Source: Pleurotus ostreatus/Saccharomyces cerevisiae fusant (Eukaryota; Opisthokonta). Taken from it: 64,000 nt of DNA. Under the pieces are notes generated by a model. It saw only the letters and a program-made list of their open reading frames with translations, had not been told where the DNA came from and did no database searches. The stretch is taken from contig JAMQCK010000027.1 in the NCBI GenBank assembly GCA_024196135.1, forward strand, positions 1 to 64,000. Reading direction: 5' to 3'. The translations under genes were made by a program, and so were the position numbers. Of this stretch, positions 22,160-33,345 are shown piece after piece. Every line of letters starts with the position of its first letter. The first letter of the stretch is position 1.

Positions 22160-22525
22160 CGCTTTGATATAGTCTACTGCTCGAGCCACAAACTCACCTC
22201 CGTCGGCGTATCGCACGTCGACCTACAACTCGCTTTCCTCGAAGACGATGCGGTGCGGAACACCCCGTGGACGTCCACGATTTGGGTTGAAGCGCAGTCC
22301 CATGGATTCAAGCGGCCCGACCAGACCTTAGGTAGCATCGAAGGGCGCTTCGACAGCGCGCATATCAGTATCGGGGTAGACCTCGACTAGATGTGGCGGG
22401 GGCTGGCTACGCCGCCTATAACTGGTACGCTGCGACGATGCTTGTGCAGGACCTGCTGTCTTGGTCGGAGTGTAGCGTCATGTCCATTATCATTGAAAGC
22501 CTTGGTGCTTCTGCTGAATTCTAGT
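22160..22525 (+). pseudogene. Truncated relic of an F-box/LRR-like gene (3' part only)
   Basis: The conceptual translation around VSHVDLQLAFLEDDAV, RFDSAHISIGVDLD and, after an in-frame TAG and a frame change, YAATMLVQDLLSWSECS matches in order the C-terminal part of the intact F-box gene at 39494-40807 (TSHVQLELAFLEEDDAV, RFDAVHVDIKVDID, AAATRLVHELLPRTKRCS). The N-terminal two thirds, including the F-box, are absent, and the remaining piece is interrupted. The right arm of the inverted repeat ends about 160 bp upstream, near where the missing 5' part would be. Confidence 0.8.
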
Positions 22526-22918
22526 CTTGCTGGACAACCCTGAAGCACAAAAAAATCCTCGCACGCCGAGGACGCACGCCTCGCTTGTCGTTGTTGGTTA
22601 CACACTCCTTCGACTGACTGAGGAATCAAGAGGACGAGAAATTGCTTGTGAAGTCCGTCGCGCGTCGCAAGTTTGCGAGGCATGCGAGGCGAGATGTCCA
22701 ATTTGAGGTTGAGTCCTTCTGAGAAGTCTGCCTGACCGAGCTCAAAGATGGGTGACATGACCGAGTGGTTCCGTCTGAGAGCGGGGATCGGACGTTTCCA
22801 GTATGATGAATTAGTAGGAGGTGGGGTACGAGACTGATAAATAAGGTCGCCGAATACATGCACTCTTGAGTCAGCTAATGCGACGGCTTATGACCTGGGG
22901 CGCGCGTCAGCTGCACAG
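22526..22918. other. Intergenic, no gene recognised
   Basis: 3' flank of the ferredoxin gene. Only unsupported open frames on the minus strand. Confidence 0.5.
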
Positions 22919-23643
22919 TCAGAAGCAGTGCAAGGTCGGCGACGCACCGTCCACGAACATATTCCGCGTCGCAGCGGGGAGAGTGATGGTCATGCCGTCA
23001 AGGTCCTTCGTAAGCTGGACCTGGCAGCCGAGGCGACTCGTGTCGGTGAGTCCGAACGCCATGTCGAGCATGTCGTTCTCGTCGTCGGAGGGCTCGGGGA
23101 GCTTGTCGAAGTACTCTTCGGGAAGGATGACATGGCAGGTCGAGCAGGCGATCGAGCCCTCGCATGCGCCTTGGGGGAGGTGAGCGTTAGTCACTTCGGA
23201 GTATGGGGATGGGAAGGGGGGAAAGACGCACCCTCGAGATCAATGTCGTATTCGTGTGCAATAGAGAGGATGTCGTCGCCTTCCATCGCCTCCACTGTCT
23301 TGATCAGGTTCCCCTTCGAGTCCTTGAAGTGAACCTTGATTCTGGGGAGCGAGGTCAGTAGTGTGCTACATGCAAGACAACGCTACGCACCCTGTCCCCG
23401 GCTCGGGTCGCGTTATGCTCCCATGTCGCGCGACTGGAATACACTGTCAGCGTTCCCCTCGTTTCCTCACGAAACCACTAACGTACCTGGGGAAGTGTGT
23501 AGCCACCGTGAAACCGGTCCCCCCGACCTCGGGACACATCGTTGAGCACTCGCAAGACGCGGCGCCCTCAGCGGGGTACTCGCGAGACCCCTTGGCCTGG
23601 TCGCCGCCGATAGAGACGAGAAGACGCGCCGTGAAGCATGCAT
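22919..23643 (-). CDS. YAH1: Mitochondrial [2Fe-2S] ferredoxin (adrenodoxin type, Yah1)
   Basis: Electron carrier of the mitochondrial matrix needed for Fe-S cluster assembly and heme A synthesis. Exons (minus) 23643-23487, 23433-23391, 23341-23232 and 23169-22919; 186 aa. The first exon is a classical matrix presequence ([20 protein letters not shown]..., many Arg, no acid). The ferredoxin fold begins at [20 protein letters not shown], followed by [20 protein letters not shown]. The cluster ligands are visible as C-x5-C-x2-C in [16 protein letters not shown] and the fourth Cys in [15 protein letters not shown]. The acidic [15 protein letters not shown] between them is the typical partner-binding helix. 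The tail [16 protein letters not shown] is also family-typical. Introns are 49-62 nt. Confidence 0.96.
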
Positions 23644-23823
23644 GTCGAGCTCTAGAATCAGCTTAAGCGCGCGGGCGACTTTGATGACGGAACCACGAAA
23701 ACGATCGGCACGGGACTCCGGTCCGGCGGCAAACCGATAAGAATAGCCCACGCGCAGACAGGGCACGCATCAGTTCCTATTGTTCTCTGTGCGCCTTCCG
23801 CGCCTGCTCACGACGCTCATGCC

Positions 23824-26800
23824 ATGGATCCGACACCGCCGTCGTCGCTCTCGTCGTCGTTTCCCTCACGGCGGACGCCGTCTTCCTCGACGCTGTGGGC
23901 CCACCTCATCCGCAATGACAGCCCACTGCGACCATCGCCCTCCGCTGTATCCAGTGCGATGCAGTCGACGCCTGGCGCGCCGCTGGACAAGACGGGCACA
24001 TCCATGCGCATGCTGCTGCTCGACACGCAGACGAACTTTGAGAACTTCTCCGGACGCGTCGACAAACTCATCGACTGCGTGGAGAACGCGAAGAGCGAAG
24101 TCGAGTACATGAAGGCGATGATGCAGGCGGAGCGCGCGAACGCGGCGAGTGAGATGATTGATCTGGGTACGTGAACGGTCTGCTTGAGGTGTCATGCGAA
24201 TTTTGGACGCATATATGCGCTTCACTGTGCAGGGCTGACCGCGCTATGCCAGTCAATCGCTGTCAGCGCGAAATCCAGAAGTCTATCAAGGAGCCTGCGC
24301 AAGGAGCTCAGCTGCAATCACTTCACAACGACATGCTCGCGAAGATGGAGCTTGTCTGTAGTCGACTGGAGAGCATCGACGAGGTACGTCCTGATAAATA
24401 CTTCCCTAACCTTCCCCCTGCTAATCTCTCGACCTCGTAGTCCCACAAAGCGAATAACAAAATCCTCCACACTCAAGTGCAATCCATCTCCCAACTTCAG
24501 GATCAATATAGTGCACTTGCTACCACTGTCCTACCCGTCCTCCCCACGCTCGAAGGGCTCAAGACCACCGTCGGCGGCATCACAACCACTATCGAGCACC
24601 TCTCGACCACCATCGACGATAGCAGCGCACGAATAACCGAAAGCCTCCATCGCACTATACCCGACACGATAGCGCAAGGTGTCTCCTCTGCTGTGCTCAC
24701 GTCGGTATCGGATACGGTGCGCTCGTCAGTCTCGAGCTCTGTGCAATCGACTATTCAGGATGCTGTACGGTCAACGATTCCGGACGCCGCTCGCTCGTCG
24801 ATCTCAAACTCTGTCGCCTCGGTGCTGCCACAAGCGGTCTCTTCAGCTGTTTCTGGCGCGTCTGCGAAGTCAAGCAAGGAGTTGATTATGACTCTTCGCG
24901 CCTCCATCGCCGACACCCTCCGTACTGCTCTCGCAGCGAACACGAAAGACGTGTCGAAGCTCGTTCGCGCCACAATACCCGATGCAGTTCGCGCCACTGT
25001 ACCGAGTATTGTCCACGCCATCGTCCCCGATGTCGTCCGCGGCGTTGGCGACCAAAACCGCAAGGATGCGAGCGCATATAAGGACTCAAATCGACAGACA
25101 ATCGACCAGGCTCTCCACTACTCGCTGCGCTCGACCATTGCAAACACTCTCCGCTCGACCGTCGCCGACGTCCTCCGCGACATCCCCGATACGATCCGCA
25201 ACGTGCTGAACGAGCGACTACTTGCTGCGCTCGCGACTTCGGTTAACGCATCGTCTCTGGCGACGTCAGTCAACGCATCGTCTCTAGCGACAACCTCTGA
25301 ACATCGCTGCAGTCCTCGAAAGCGGCAACTTGACGCTGAGAACGACCTTCCGAGGAAGCGATCGAGGAAGACTTTGTCGGGACCGGCGCGCGGGCAAGAC
25401 TTCGTGGATGTACCTCGTCCTTCGACCTCTCGAGGACCTGCGCGGCTGCCTTCTGGACAAACTGGACGGCTATCGCTTGATGGGCCGACGTGGCTGCCTT
25501 TGGAAGGAACTGCGCGACCGTCTTCCAAACCTCCTGGGCGGCTGACCTTCAGGCGACCTTCTTCAACAATGGCTGTACGCGAGCAATCTGCGACCTCGAC
25601 GCCGCGACCGCCATTTGCGACCTCGAGGCCACGGCCGCCATCTGCGTCCCAGCCGGAGCAATCAGCTACAAGCACTCATCGCGGGCAGGTCTTCAAGAGG
25701 TTTTCCGAACGTCGCTCGTCCGCATATAGCCAGTCCTCGGTCCCTCGTCGCCCGCTCGCGGAGATCTTCCCGAATGAGGCTTCGATTTTGAGGTCGAGTC
25801 CGCCTGGCGTCTTGTCGAGTCCGCTTGGCGTTTCGAGGTCGAGTCCGCTTGGCGTTTCGAGGTCGAGTCCGCCGGGTAGCTCGAGCTCGTTTGTCGACAG
25901 GACCATCGTTCAGCGACGTACCAGGAGTCCGCCACGTTCTCAGACACAGCACTCGCAAGGTTCTTTGACTCAGCGGTCGCAAGACCTACCCACTGGCATG
26001 TCGCCAGACTCGGCGACACGCCCGTCGGAGGATACCAAGGTCGGCACGGACGGTGCTTCCGTGGATGACGAGATGTACGCTGCTCCCGAGGACGCTCAAG
26101 ACGACATCGCGGAAGGCGATGTCGATGCCGAGGATGATGTGGACGCGGAGGGATCGGTTGTCTCCCCGGAGGAATGGGCCTTCTTCGCGTCGACGGAAGC
26201 CTACCTGTCGACGCTCACGGAGGGTCACCAGGATTCTACATCGGATGGTTGCGAACCCTCGGCAGACGACCGGGAGGTACTGTCGTCAGACGATCGTACT
26301 CTTCCCATGATAGAGGATCGCGATGTGTCCTCGTCGGACGACCGCGAGGCACCCTCGTCAGACGGTCGCTTACCTTCAACGGAGGACTACCAGCTTACGC
26401 CGGGCGAAGACCTCCAGTTTCCATCGTCCAGCCCGCCCTCGTCGCCATCGCAAAACCTCCCCTCGTCCTCTCCGCATGTCAGTGTCTCGTCGCCGTCGCC
26501 CAACTTCGCCTCGCCACCATCGCCGCTTTCATCCGCGTTGTCTACGGGCAGTCGGGGAGGGCGAAAGGAGGCAGATACCAGTCTGACGACGCTAGTCGAG
26601 CGCGATGGGGACACCCGTGCCTCCGACAGCGACCAAGATGCTCGTGCCGTCGAGAGTGACCAGGACACTCGCACAGTGGCGGCGATGATTGAGGCTACGC
26701 TAAGCACGCCTGCGGGGGCGAGCTTGCGCGATGTTGACGACCTTTACACGCCGGATTCGTCGTCGGTGTTGGGTGTCGGTTCCAGTGGCACCCGCGGCCG

Positions 26801-27602
26801 TGGAGCCACCGGACGAGGGCGAGGGCGCACGCCGTTACGCGCGCTGCCGCTGTCGACGCGCGTTTTGCGGAGTATGTCGCCCGCGGTGGCGCTGACACCA
26901 GCCCGTGGAACGGCAACACCGACACGCGGAGGGGTGACACCGACACGCGGAAGGGCGACGCTGACGCCCAAGGGCAAGGGAAAGCTCGGGATGCATACCC
27001 CCTTGACCGCGACTCGGCTCACCCGGGCGAGCGCTCGCGCGACGCCGGAGGAGTTGGTGGCGGGCTTGCCGGAGCGGTTGGTGGGGGACTTGCCCGTGGT
27101 GCAGAGGCGGTTCGTGACTCCGGCCGCAGCGACGTTCTCTGCGACCCAGGCCTTCGCGACAGTGATTGGGACCACGGCCTCAGCGACATCGGCGCAGAGG
27201 TCGACTATGCCCCAGAGGTTTGTCGTGCCTTCGCGGGTCGCTGCATCGGGCCAGAGGCTTGCGATGCCAGCGCCGCCGATGGTGCCGCTGTTGGGGGAGG
27301 CGGGGGTGGTGTCGGAGACGGGACTACCTACGAAGACCGTTATGCCTCTTCCAGCAACGTCGACGACGAACGCTCTGGCCGCGACTTCAACCCCGACCTT
27401 CCCTGGCGCAATCCTAGGAGCCTCGACTGCACCTCCAGGCAGTACTCGCGCGCAGTCCGTGGTTCCCAACGATAATCGGGCCCGCTCCGTGGCTCCCAGC
27501 AGTGCGAGGGCGCAGTCAACGGCCCCGGGAAACAACATGTTTTATAGGCAAGGAAGGAGGTTCATTCCGCTTGATGATTCGGACGACGAGATCGTGGATT
27601 AG
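23824..27602 (+). CDS. Large unrecognised coiled-coil / low-complexity protein, 1211 aa
   Basis: Exons 23824-24166, 24253-24383 and 24441-27602. The first 250 residues are heptad-rich coiled coil (LLLDTQTNFENFSGRVDKLI, MKAMMQAERANAASEMIDL, QLQSLHNDMLAKMELVCSRL). Residues about 210-410 have repeated roughly 11-residue amphipathic units of the form TIPDxVRxSVS (for example SVSDTVRSSVS, TIQDAVRSTIP, TIPDAVRATVP). The remaining 800 residues are disordered: Ser/Pro-rich blocks, a fourfold RSSPxGVS repeat, an acidic belt (about 740-880), SSPPSSPS tracts and basic AT-hook-like GRGRGRTP near residue 950. No catalytic domain is recognised. The mix of coiled coil, acidic belt and AT-hook-like motifs suggests a nuclear or chromosome-associated scaffold; that is inference only. 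The gene is divergent from the ferredoxin gene, with 180 bp between start codons. Confidence 0.85.
25792..25885 (+). repeat. In-frame 24-bp tandem repeat inside the 1211-aa protein gene
   Basis: Four copies of a 21-24-bp unit, GTCGAGTCCGCYTGGCGTTT(CGAG), encoding RSSPPGV(L/S) and RSSPLGVS. Units two and three are identical. Confidence 0.85.
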
Positions 27603-27998
27603 GATGATGTAAAGGGAGTGGAGTGGAGGTCTCTTTTCCGTTCTGTTTTGCTGTTCTGCTGTCGTTCTGCTGTGCCGTTGCTACTTACATCGCTGTAGTT
27701 GTATTGTTTTACTGGTTCCCTTGTTGCTTCATCTGTTGTTTCGTACCAATGCTTTGCTATCTCACGTTGTTATGGTGTATTATTCGCTACTTGAGAAGAG
27801 TTCTGTCCGTTCAAACTTTGATAACACGGTACGGAGACAACCGTCGAGTCGCAAAAGTACGATTAGTACGATTTGCAGTGATGGGACGAGTACATCCTTG
27901 CTTTTCAGACATGAACCCCAGCAGACGACGACATCCAGATAGCATCCACTACCAAGAGATATACAGTTTTATGTACCATGCGCAAAGGCCCACGACAC
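27603..27998. other. Short intergenic stretch between convergent genes
   Basis: T-rich 3' flank with repeated TTCTGCTGT words just after the stop at 27602. No gene seen. Confidence 0.5.
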
Positions 27999-29646
27999 CT
28001 ACTCCTCTGCCGCACCATATTCCGCGATGAAGCGCTTGTGGAAATTCGCAAGCGCGTCGACATAGTCATCCACACCGGGACAGAGACATGTGAGACGGTA
28101 ATGCCAGTGGCCCTCCTTCTGCCCGAACCCGCTGCCAGGGACGACGCAGATGCCCGTCTCGTCGAGCAGCTTCATCGCGTAGAACGCATCCGGCTCCTTC
28201 CCGACCTTGCGTGCCGCCTCGATCGCGCGATCCGACAGGTGCACCTTCGGGTACAGGTACAGCGCCCCGGGGCTGTTCACGCACGAGATGCCCGGCAGCG
28301 AGTTCAGTCGCTCCGACATCGTGCGCGTGCGGCTCGCGAGCGCGGCGTGGATCGTGTCCGTCTCCTTTTTCCACAGCGGGTAGCTCTCGTCGCCGGGCTT
28401 GGGCGGGCGCACCTGGCAGTCGACGCCGATCTGGCCGGAGAGCGGCGGGCAGAGGCCGACGGAGACCATCTTGTAGATGAGCGCAAGGATGTCGTCGGGG
28501 AAGTTGACACATTCGAAGTAGCCGCCGCGCCGGCCGCACTCGCCGGTGACGCCCTTGGAGATGGAGTGGAAGGAGACGAGGGGGACCTTGGACTTCATGC
28601 GGGAGACGATCTGCTTGAAGGAGACGAAGGGGTGCTCGTCCGGGCGGTGCAGGTTCGTCTGGTAAACCTCGTCCGCGAGCAGGACGAGGTTGTGTTTCTC
28701 GCAGAGGTGGACGAGCTTCTCCTGCGTCGCCTCGTCGAGCAGCGCGCCGGTCGGGTTGCCGGGGTTGATGATAACGAGCGCTTTTGGCGTGATCTCGGCA
28801 TGCTGGGGATGCTCGAGGGTCGCCTCGATCTCGTGAAGCGACGTTGACCAGCCGGAGGCTTCGTCAAGGTGATAGGGAAGCGGTACGCCATGGTGTTGTG
28901 CGAGCGTGGCCGTGTACAGCGGGTATTGCGGGATTGGAATCAAGATGCCGGTATTAGGCGGGGTGATGAGCATAGAGATGAGGAGGGAGACACCAGCGCT
29001 TGCGCCGCCGGTCAGGAAGATGTGGTCCGGGTTCGCGGGGTACCCATCGCGCTCTAGAGGGCGTGTCAGCTATTTGAGATCGTCCGCAGATTAGGCGAAT
29101 ACCACGCACCCTCGATGAAGTTCGCGACGCTCTGCCGAATGAGCGGCACGCCCTGGCTATGCGAGTACGCGCCGACCGAGCCAATCTCCTCGCGCAATTC
29201 TCTCGCGCGCGCGATCACGTCCTTCGGGAACGCATTCGGCGCGAGCTCCTCGAGCGCGGGCCACTCGCATAACGCCGCAACCTGCGCAGGGCCCCCGTCA
29301 GCACCCCCGCGCGCATCGATGCCCCGCGCTGACTCACCTGGCGGATGAACGTGATCGGGGGCTGGTCAAGGCCCTTCTGCTGCGGGTTCCCAATGTTCGA
29401 GGAGATGACCTTGTCGAAGGGCAGCCCGTGCTCGCCGCCGAGGGCGAGGCGCTTGCGGTACTCCTCCGCCTTGATCGCGAGCTCGCCGCGGACCGCGTAC
29501 TCGACCTTGAGGATCGCGGGATTGAGGTCAGAGGTCGAGAGGGGGCGCATGGTGAGATGGGGGCGGGGAGATGGGCGTGTAAGGAGAGCCTTGCGCGAGC
29601 AGGCAGAGGTTAAGAGTCCTTGCCGGGCGGAGGGCCGTGTGATCAT
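27999..29646 (-). CDS. ALT1: Alanine aminotransferase (ALT1-type)
   Basis: PLP enzyme converting alanine plus 2-oxoglutarate to pyruvate plus glutamate. Exons (minus) 29646-29338, 29281-29110 and 29053-27999; 511 aa. The body shows VISSNIGNPQQKGLDQPPIT, YSHSQGVPLIRQSVANFIE, IFLTGGASAGVSLLISMLIT, IPQYPLYTA, INPGNPTGALLDE, LLADEVYQTN and the PLP-lysine segment SFHSISKGVTGECGRRGGYF, all characteristic of the ALT subfamily. The first 32 residues (MITRPSARQGLLTSACSRKA...) are rich in Arg/Ser with no acid, a likely mitochondrial presequence; the next Met, at 29550 (MRPLSTSDLNPAILKVEYAV), would give a cytosolic form of 479 aa. Both introns are 56 nt or close. Confidence 0.95.
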
Positions 29647-30402
29647 ATCGCCGACGCGTGCGGGGGAGACTCGTGACCGAAATGGGGTAATCGAGGGCGC
29701 GCTTGTGGGGAACAGCTACCGAGGACAGACGTCTCTTATAGGGCGGCGTCGGGGGAAGAGCGCGTTGCTGAGCTGCTGTAGCGTCGAGGCGAATATCCCG
29801 CGGCGTCGACGTCGTCCTGTGCAAAGAACCCTGAGGCGATAATTTCCGTCAGCCCACGTTGTAACTAGGCTGCCGAGTAATGCCGATATCGCCGACGTCG
29901 GTGCGCCCTGCGACGGACGGCGAAGACGATAGGCAGCAAAATGTCGGCGAGCTCGACATGACTAGGAGCAGGCGGCGAACATGAAGATAGGGAACAAGAG
30001 AGGAATGATAAGCCGCGCCCAGAATTGTGATGAACTCACATGGAATGACGTGCAGCTAAGTCATGCCTGCCGGGCATCCACTTTGTGTGCCGAGGAAAAG
30101 AGGAGAACGTCTGTAGGCTTTGCCTTGTCTTGAGGAACGTGCAAAGTAATGAGGACGAGGAGGACACCCCGCTTCAATGGTGGGGGAAGAAGAGGAGGAA
30201 AGGCGTGTTGGCATGAGTGCATTCGCACAAGATTGTTTGACAAGGACTGACGATCTTGAGGAGATGCTGACAGGGCGCTTCGTGGGCGATTGGCGGCCAC
30301 GAAATGGATTGGGACTGTAATTGGTACGCGAAATTATGAACAACAGACGTGTTCGAAGACGTCGTGTATCATCGTAACTATGATTGTGGCCGTAGTCGTG
30401 GT
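29647..30402. other. Intergenic, promoter side of the ALT gene
   Basis: No coding feature recognised; downstream continuation of the EF-2 relic could not be traced here. Confidence 0.45.
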
Positions 30403-30690
30403 ACGTCGAGATTAAGACGTCGATGGTCTCGACCGAACGCTGCGAGAGCTGGCAGAGGTTCTCCTTGCTGACCTGGAGTTCGATGAGAGCACGGTGAGGT
30501 CTGTTGATGACAGCGACAGGCTCTGTAGACGCCTAGCAGAATATGGTCTCGGTCCGTGTGCAGACGACTTCGACGCAGTCGACGACGACAAGGGCACCAT
30601 CGGTGACATGGAGAGCAGCAGAGACCGTAGGCGAGAGTCTAACGTATTCCAAGCGATTGATGAGGTTGATCGAGAAGTTGTTGCCTAGAG
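30403..30690 (-). pseudogene. Fragment of an elongation factor 2 (EF-2) pseudogene
   Basis: Reading the minus strand gives [40 protein letters not shown] and CTRTETIFC, then an in-frame TAG, then EPVAVINRPHRALIELQVS, KENLCQLSQRSVETIDVLIS and TYHD. This is the G3/G4 region of the EF-2 GTPase domain. The G3 DSPGHVD box has decayed to NRLEYVR, the segment between TETI and PVAVIN is shortened around the stop, and the NKVD box reads NRPH. No functional flanking domains were found, so this is a truncated, inactivated copy rather than the working gene. Confidence 0.85.
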
Positions 30691-32270
30691 GCTGACTCGA
30701 TGGCGGATGGAGAGTGGCAGGGGCGAATTGGTATGGTCGTGCGCGAAGGCGTGGTATGCGGAGGTAGATGTTGAGAAGAGATACAGTGGGTGATGTTTTG
30801 CATGACGAACAGCGGTCGAAGAACTTGCGCGTGTACTGGATGCAGGCGCCGTGGAAAGCAATGGTCGTCTCATAGTCCAAGGCTGTGTTCAGAGGACTGT
30901 GGGTCAGGCGCGAAGGCGGTTCACCGATGCTTCGTCGAACTTGGCCAGGCGTATGTCGTCCTCGCGCGGAGACGGTTGACGTAGCACTTGTTTCAAGTCC
31001 GCATTGTCGATCGCAATCGTAGGCTTGGTAGCGTGCTGGGACTGCAAGCGAGGGTTCAGAGTCGTCTGGTCTACGAGCCAGCGAAGGCAGGGGGGTCGGT
31101 GAGGGCGAAAAAGTCCTTGTGTCAAGACCTTGGCGAGTGAGGTGGGTAGTCAAGAAGGCCCTGTCGTCGAGGTGCAGGTCTAACGCAGTAAGAGTGACTC
31201 GAAGAGCATCGAAGCAAGTTCTTCAGCCCGGCAGGATGGAAAGGGTACCGCACGTTTACGCGAACTATCGTTCGAGGCTCGAAACCTAACTCGATCTGTG
31301 TGGTGATCGGAGCACTGGGTCCTTCGTAAGCACGCTAGTGCTATCACACCAAGAATTTGTGCGATGCAGTAGACATGAGACGTTGTACTCGCTGAGGTAC
31401 TGCTGCTGTCCTGAGGTGCGCTGCGCCGCGAGACGTTGCCGATGTTGAACCTAGGTATATGCGCACCAGATAATGCGCTCTTGTTGCCAGAGAAGTCGCC
31501 AGAGGTGTTGTTGTCAATCAGATGTGCACCAGAAAGGAGCAAGAGCAAGTAACGCAGAAGACGAGAGGGATGATGAGCGCGTCCTCCAAGCGACGCGCCA
31601 CCGCGCGATCGCACATGTCGGCGATCGCGTGGCGTCACCGGCATTTGCCGGGTACCCGTCCTTCATTCGCATTCTTCCCAAGTTCCTCACGCCGAGGGCG
31701 GTTTACAGCCCGATGGACTCAAGAGATAGGTTCTCTCAACAGCTACCGACGCGCTGAAGTGCAAGAGACTCACTAAATAGTCGCTAACTAGGCCCTAGGG
31801 GGCTTCGCGTATGCGCAGAGAAAGTACGGTGCAGCTCACTACGGGAAAATCTTGCGACCTCCATTGGGAGGTTGACTACAGTCTGAGTGTCTAACGAGCG
31901 ACCCCAAGCTCCCATTGACATCGACATCCCGGTCGTACAGACAAATGCTTCTTGGTCGACTAAGAGATACTTTCGTTTGCAAAGACCCTAAGTTGGTCAA
32001 TGTCTTTGATGTCTTTGACGCGGCTGCGTGCCTCTTTGAGAGGAGACAAAGACGATAAAGTAAAACAGTCCTGTGGCTTCCATATAAAAGCCCCTTCGCG
32101 CCAAGACTGCCGCTTGAGTCCTCGAGAGTCAAGGTGAACGCGTTCGTCAAGGCAATAATTCCTTTCGTGACGCGTGCAACGGAACCCGTGACCGCTATTG
32201 TGACAACATGAATCCATTCAAGCAAACAGTGGTCAGCAAGGGCTTCCGTCCTGCGCCCACTCGCCGGCGG
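30691..32270. other. Intergenic, no gene recognised
   Basis: Several minus-strand frames of 120-206 codons are open here but have no motifs and no splice support. One of them (31839-32225) ends its 5' side just before the TFB5 start. Some of the left part may be further decayed EF-2 sequence, but I cannot align it. Confidence 0.45.
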
Positions 32271-32672
32271 ATGAAGGCGATTCGCGGAGTGTTGCTCACC
32301 TGGTAAGTTGGACTTCTTGACGCCTGTAGCTCATTGCGTGGGCTGTGAAGGTGAATGCTCATTTTCCCGCAGCGACCCGGCCGTCAAGCAAATTTTGCTC
32401 ATCCTCAACGAGAAGTACAACTCGTCTGGAGGTGGTGAGTTGAAGCGCTCATGGCATGAAGATTGGCTGGCGGCTGATTATGCTATGCGCGCAGGTGGCG
32501 GCTTTATCATCGACGACCTCGATGACTGGCATATCGTCATAAAAGCGGACGAGGAGGGGCGTGTTCGCCGCGAGCTCGAAGCGGAGGCACGCCACCATTT
32601 TTGCGCACGAGAGGAAATTGTGCTGACGAGTTTGATTAGCTCGAAAAGAACACGTACACGCTCGAGGGCTAA
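32271..32672 (+). CDS. TFB5: TFIIH subunit Tfb5 (TTDA / GTF2H5)
   Basis: Smallest subunit of general transcription factor TFIIH, which stabilises the complex for transcription and nucleotide excision repair. Four exons, 32271-32302, 32373-32434, 32495-32586 and 32640-32672, give 72 aa, the length of the yeast protein. The product reads MKAIRGVLLTCDPAVKQILL, then a short Gly-rich loop, then GGFIIDDLDDWHIVIKADEE and LEKNTYTLEG. The CDPAxKQ and FIIxDLDDxH motifs are diagnostic. The third intron (32587-32639) has no GT: exon 3 must end ...GCGGAG before GCACGC and resume after TTGATTAG, so it is a GC-AG intron. Without it the conserved C-terminus NTYTLEG is lost. Confidence 0.94.
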
Positions 32673-33204
32673 GGTCGATATCTTGCCAGTGAAGTCTGTC
32701 CATCGCCGACCTGACGTCTTACGCATTTTTGTGTGGTGAGCGGCTGGTCGAAAAGCATGCGCAAGCTTTGCGAGGTAGAGTAGGTAATTCTGACGACCAA
32801 AGTCTGTTTGTCACTGAAGTTTGAGGCGAAATATCAATCCGCTGCCCAGCAGGGTCTGTGCCTCGCTGTCGAAGGTGAGCCGCGCCTATGAGAGTATGAT
32901 GTGGCGCTATCGGCGGTTGCCGAACCCCTACTCCGAGTTACTCGTGACTACTCCCACGGTTGAACTTGACCTTCTGTCCTGTCACAGGCAAGCTGTCACA
33001 CTGTGAGAGCGCTTCAGATCCCCCAGATCCAGCCACAAGGGCTGTATCGATGGCAGAGATTCGTTCTGGGCGCTTGAGCCCGCCATGCGGACGGGTGGAT
33101 ACCGCGTGAGGTGGCCGAGCAGAAGGACTCTAGATGGGAACAATGCTGCCAGTGCGTCGCGGGGGACGAGGGTCGCGAGAGAGGAAGGTCGAGAGCAAGG
33201 GTGG

Positions 33205-33345
33205 TCGATAGTGAGGAAGCTCGTGCAGCCACTGAGAACACGGTGTGCGGTGACTGTGAAGATGGTATGTGGCGACTGAGCCCGCGGTGTGTGGCAACTG
33301 GGAACGCGGTATGTGGCGGTGAGGAACAAGGTGCGGGCCATGTGG
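33205..33345. repeat. Degenerate approximately 24-bp tandem array
   Basis: About five imperfect copies of a unit resembling ACTGGGAACGCGGTATGTGGCG. A related word family, GCGTACAATGTTCAAAGG, is repeated just to the right (33385-33470). Confidence 0.6.

Noticed and set aside
23467..23766. Longer ferredoxin N-terminus starting at 23766
   Set aside because: The Met at 23643 begins a textbook mitochondrial presequence; the upstream extension has acidic residues and no added motif.
30533..31153. 206-codon frame as an intact gene
   Set aside because: Its C-terminal part is the decayed EF-2 segment, and the frame stops at the pseudogene's internal TAG.
31839..32225. Minus-strand 128-codon frame just upstream of TFB5
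   Set aside because: No recognisable domain, no supported introns; it would leave only about 45 bp to the TFB5 start.
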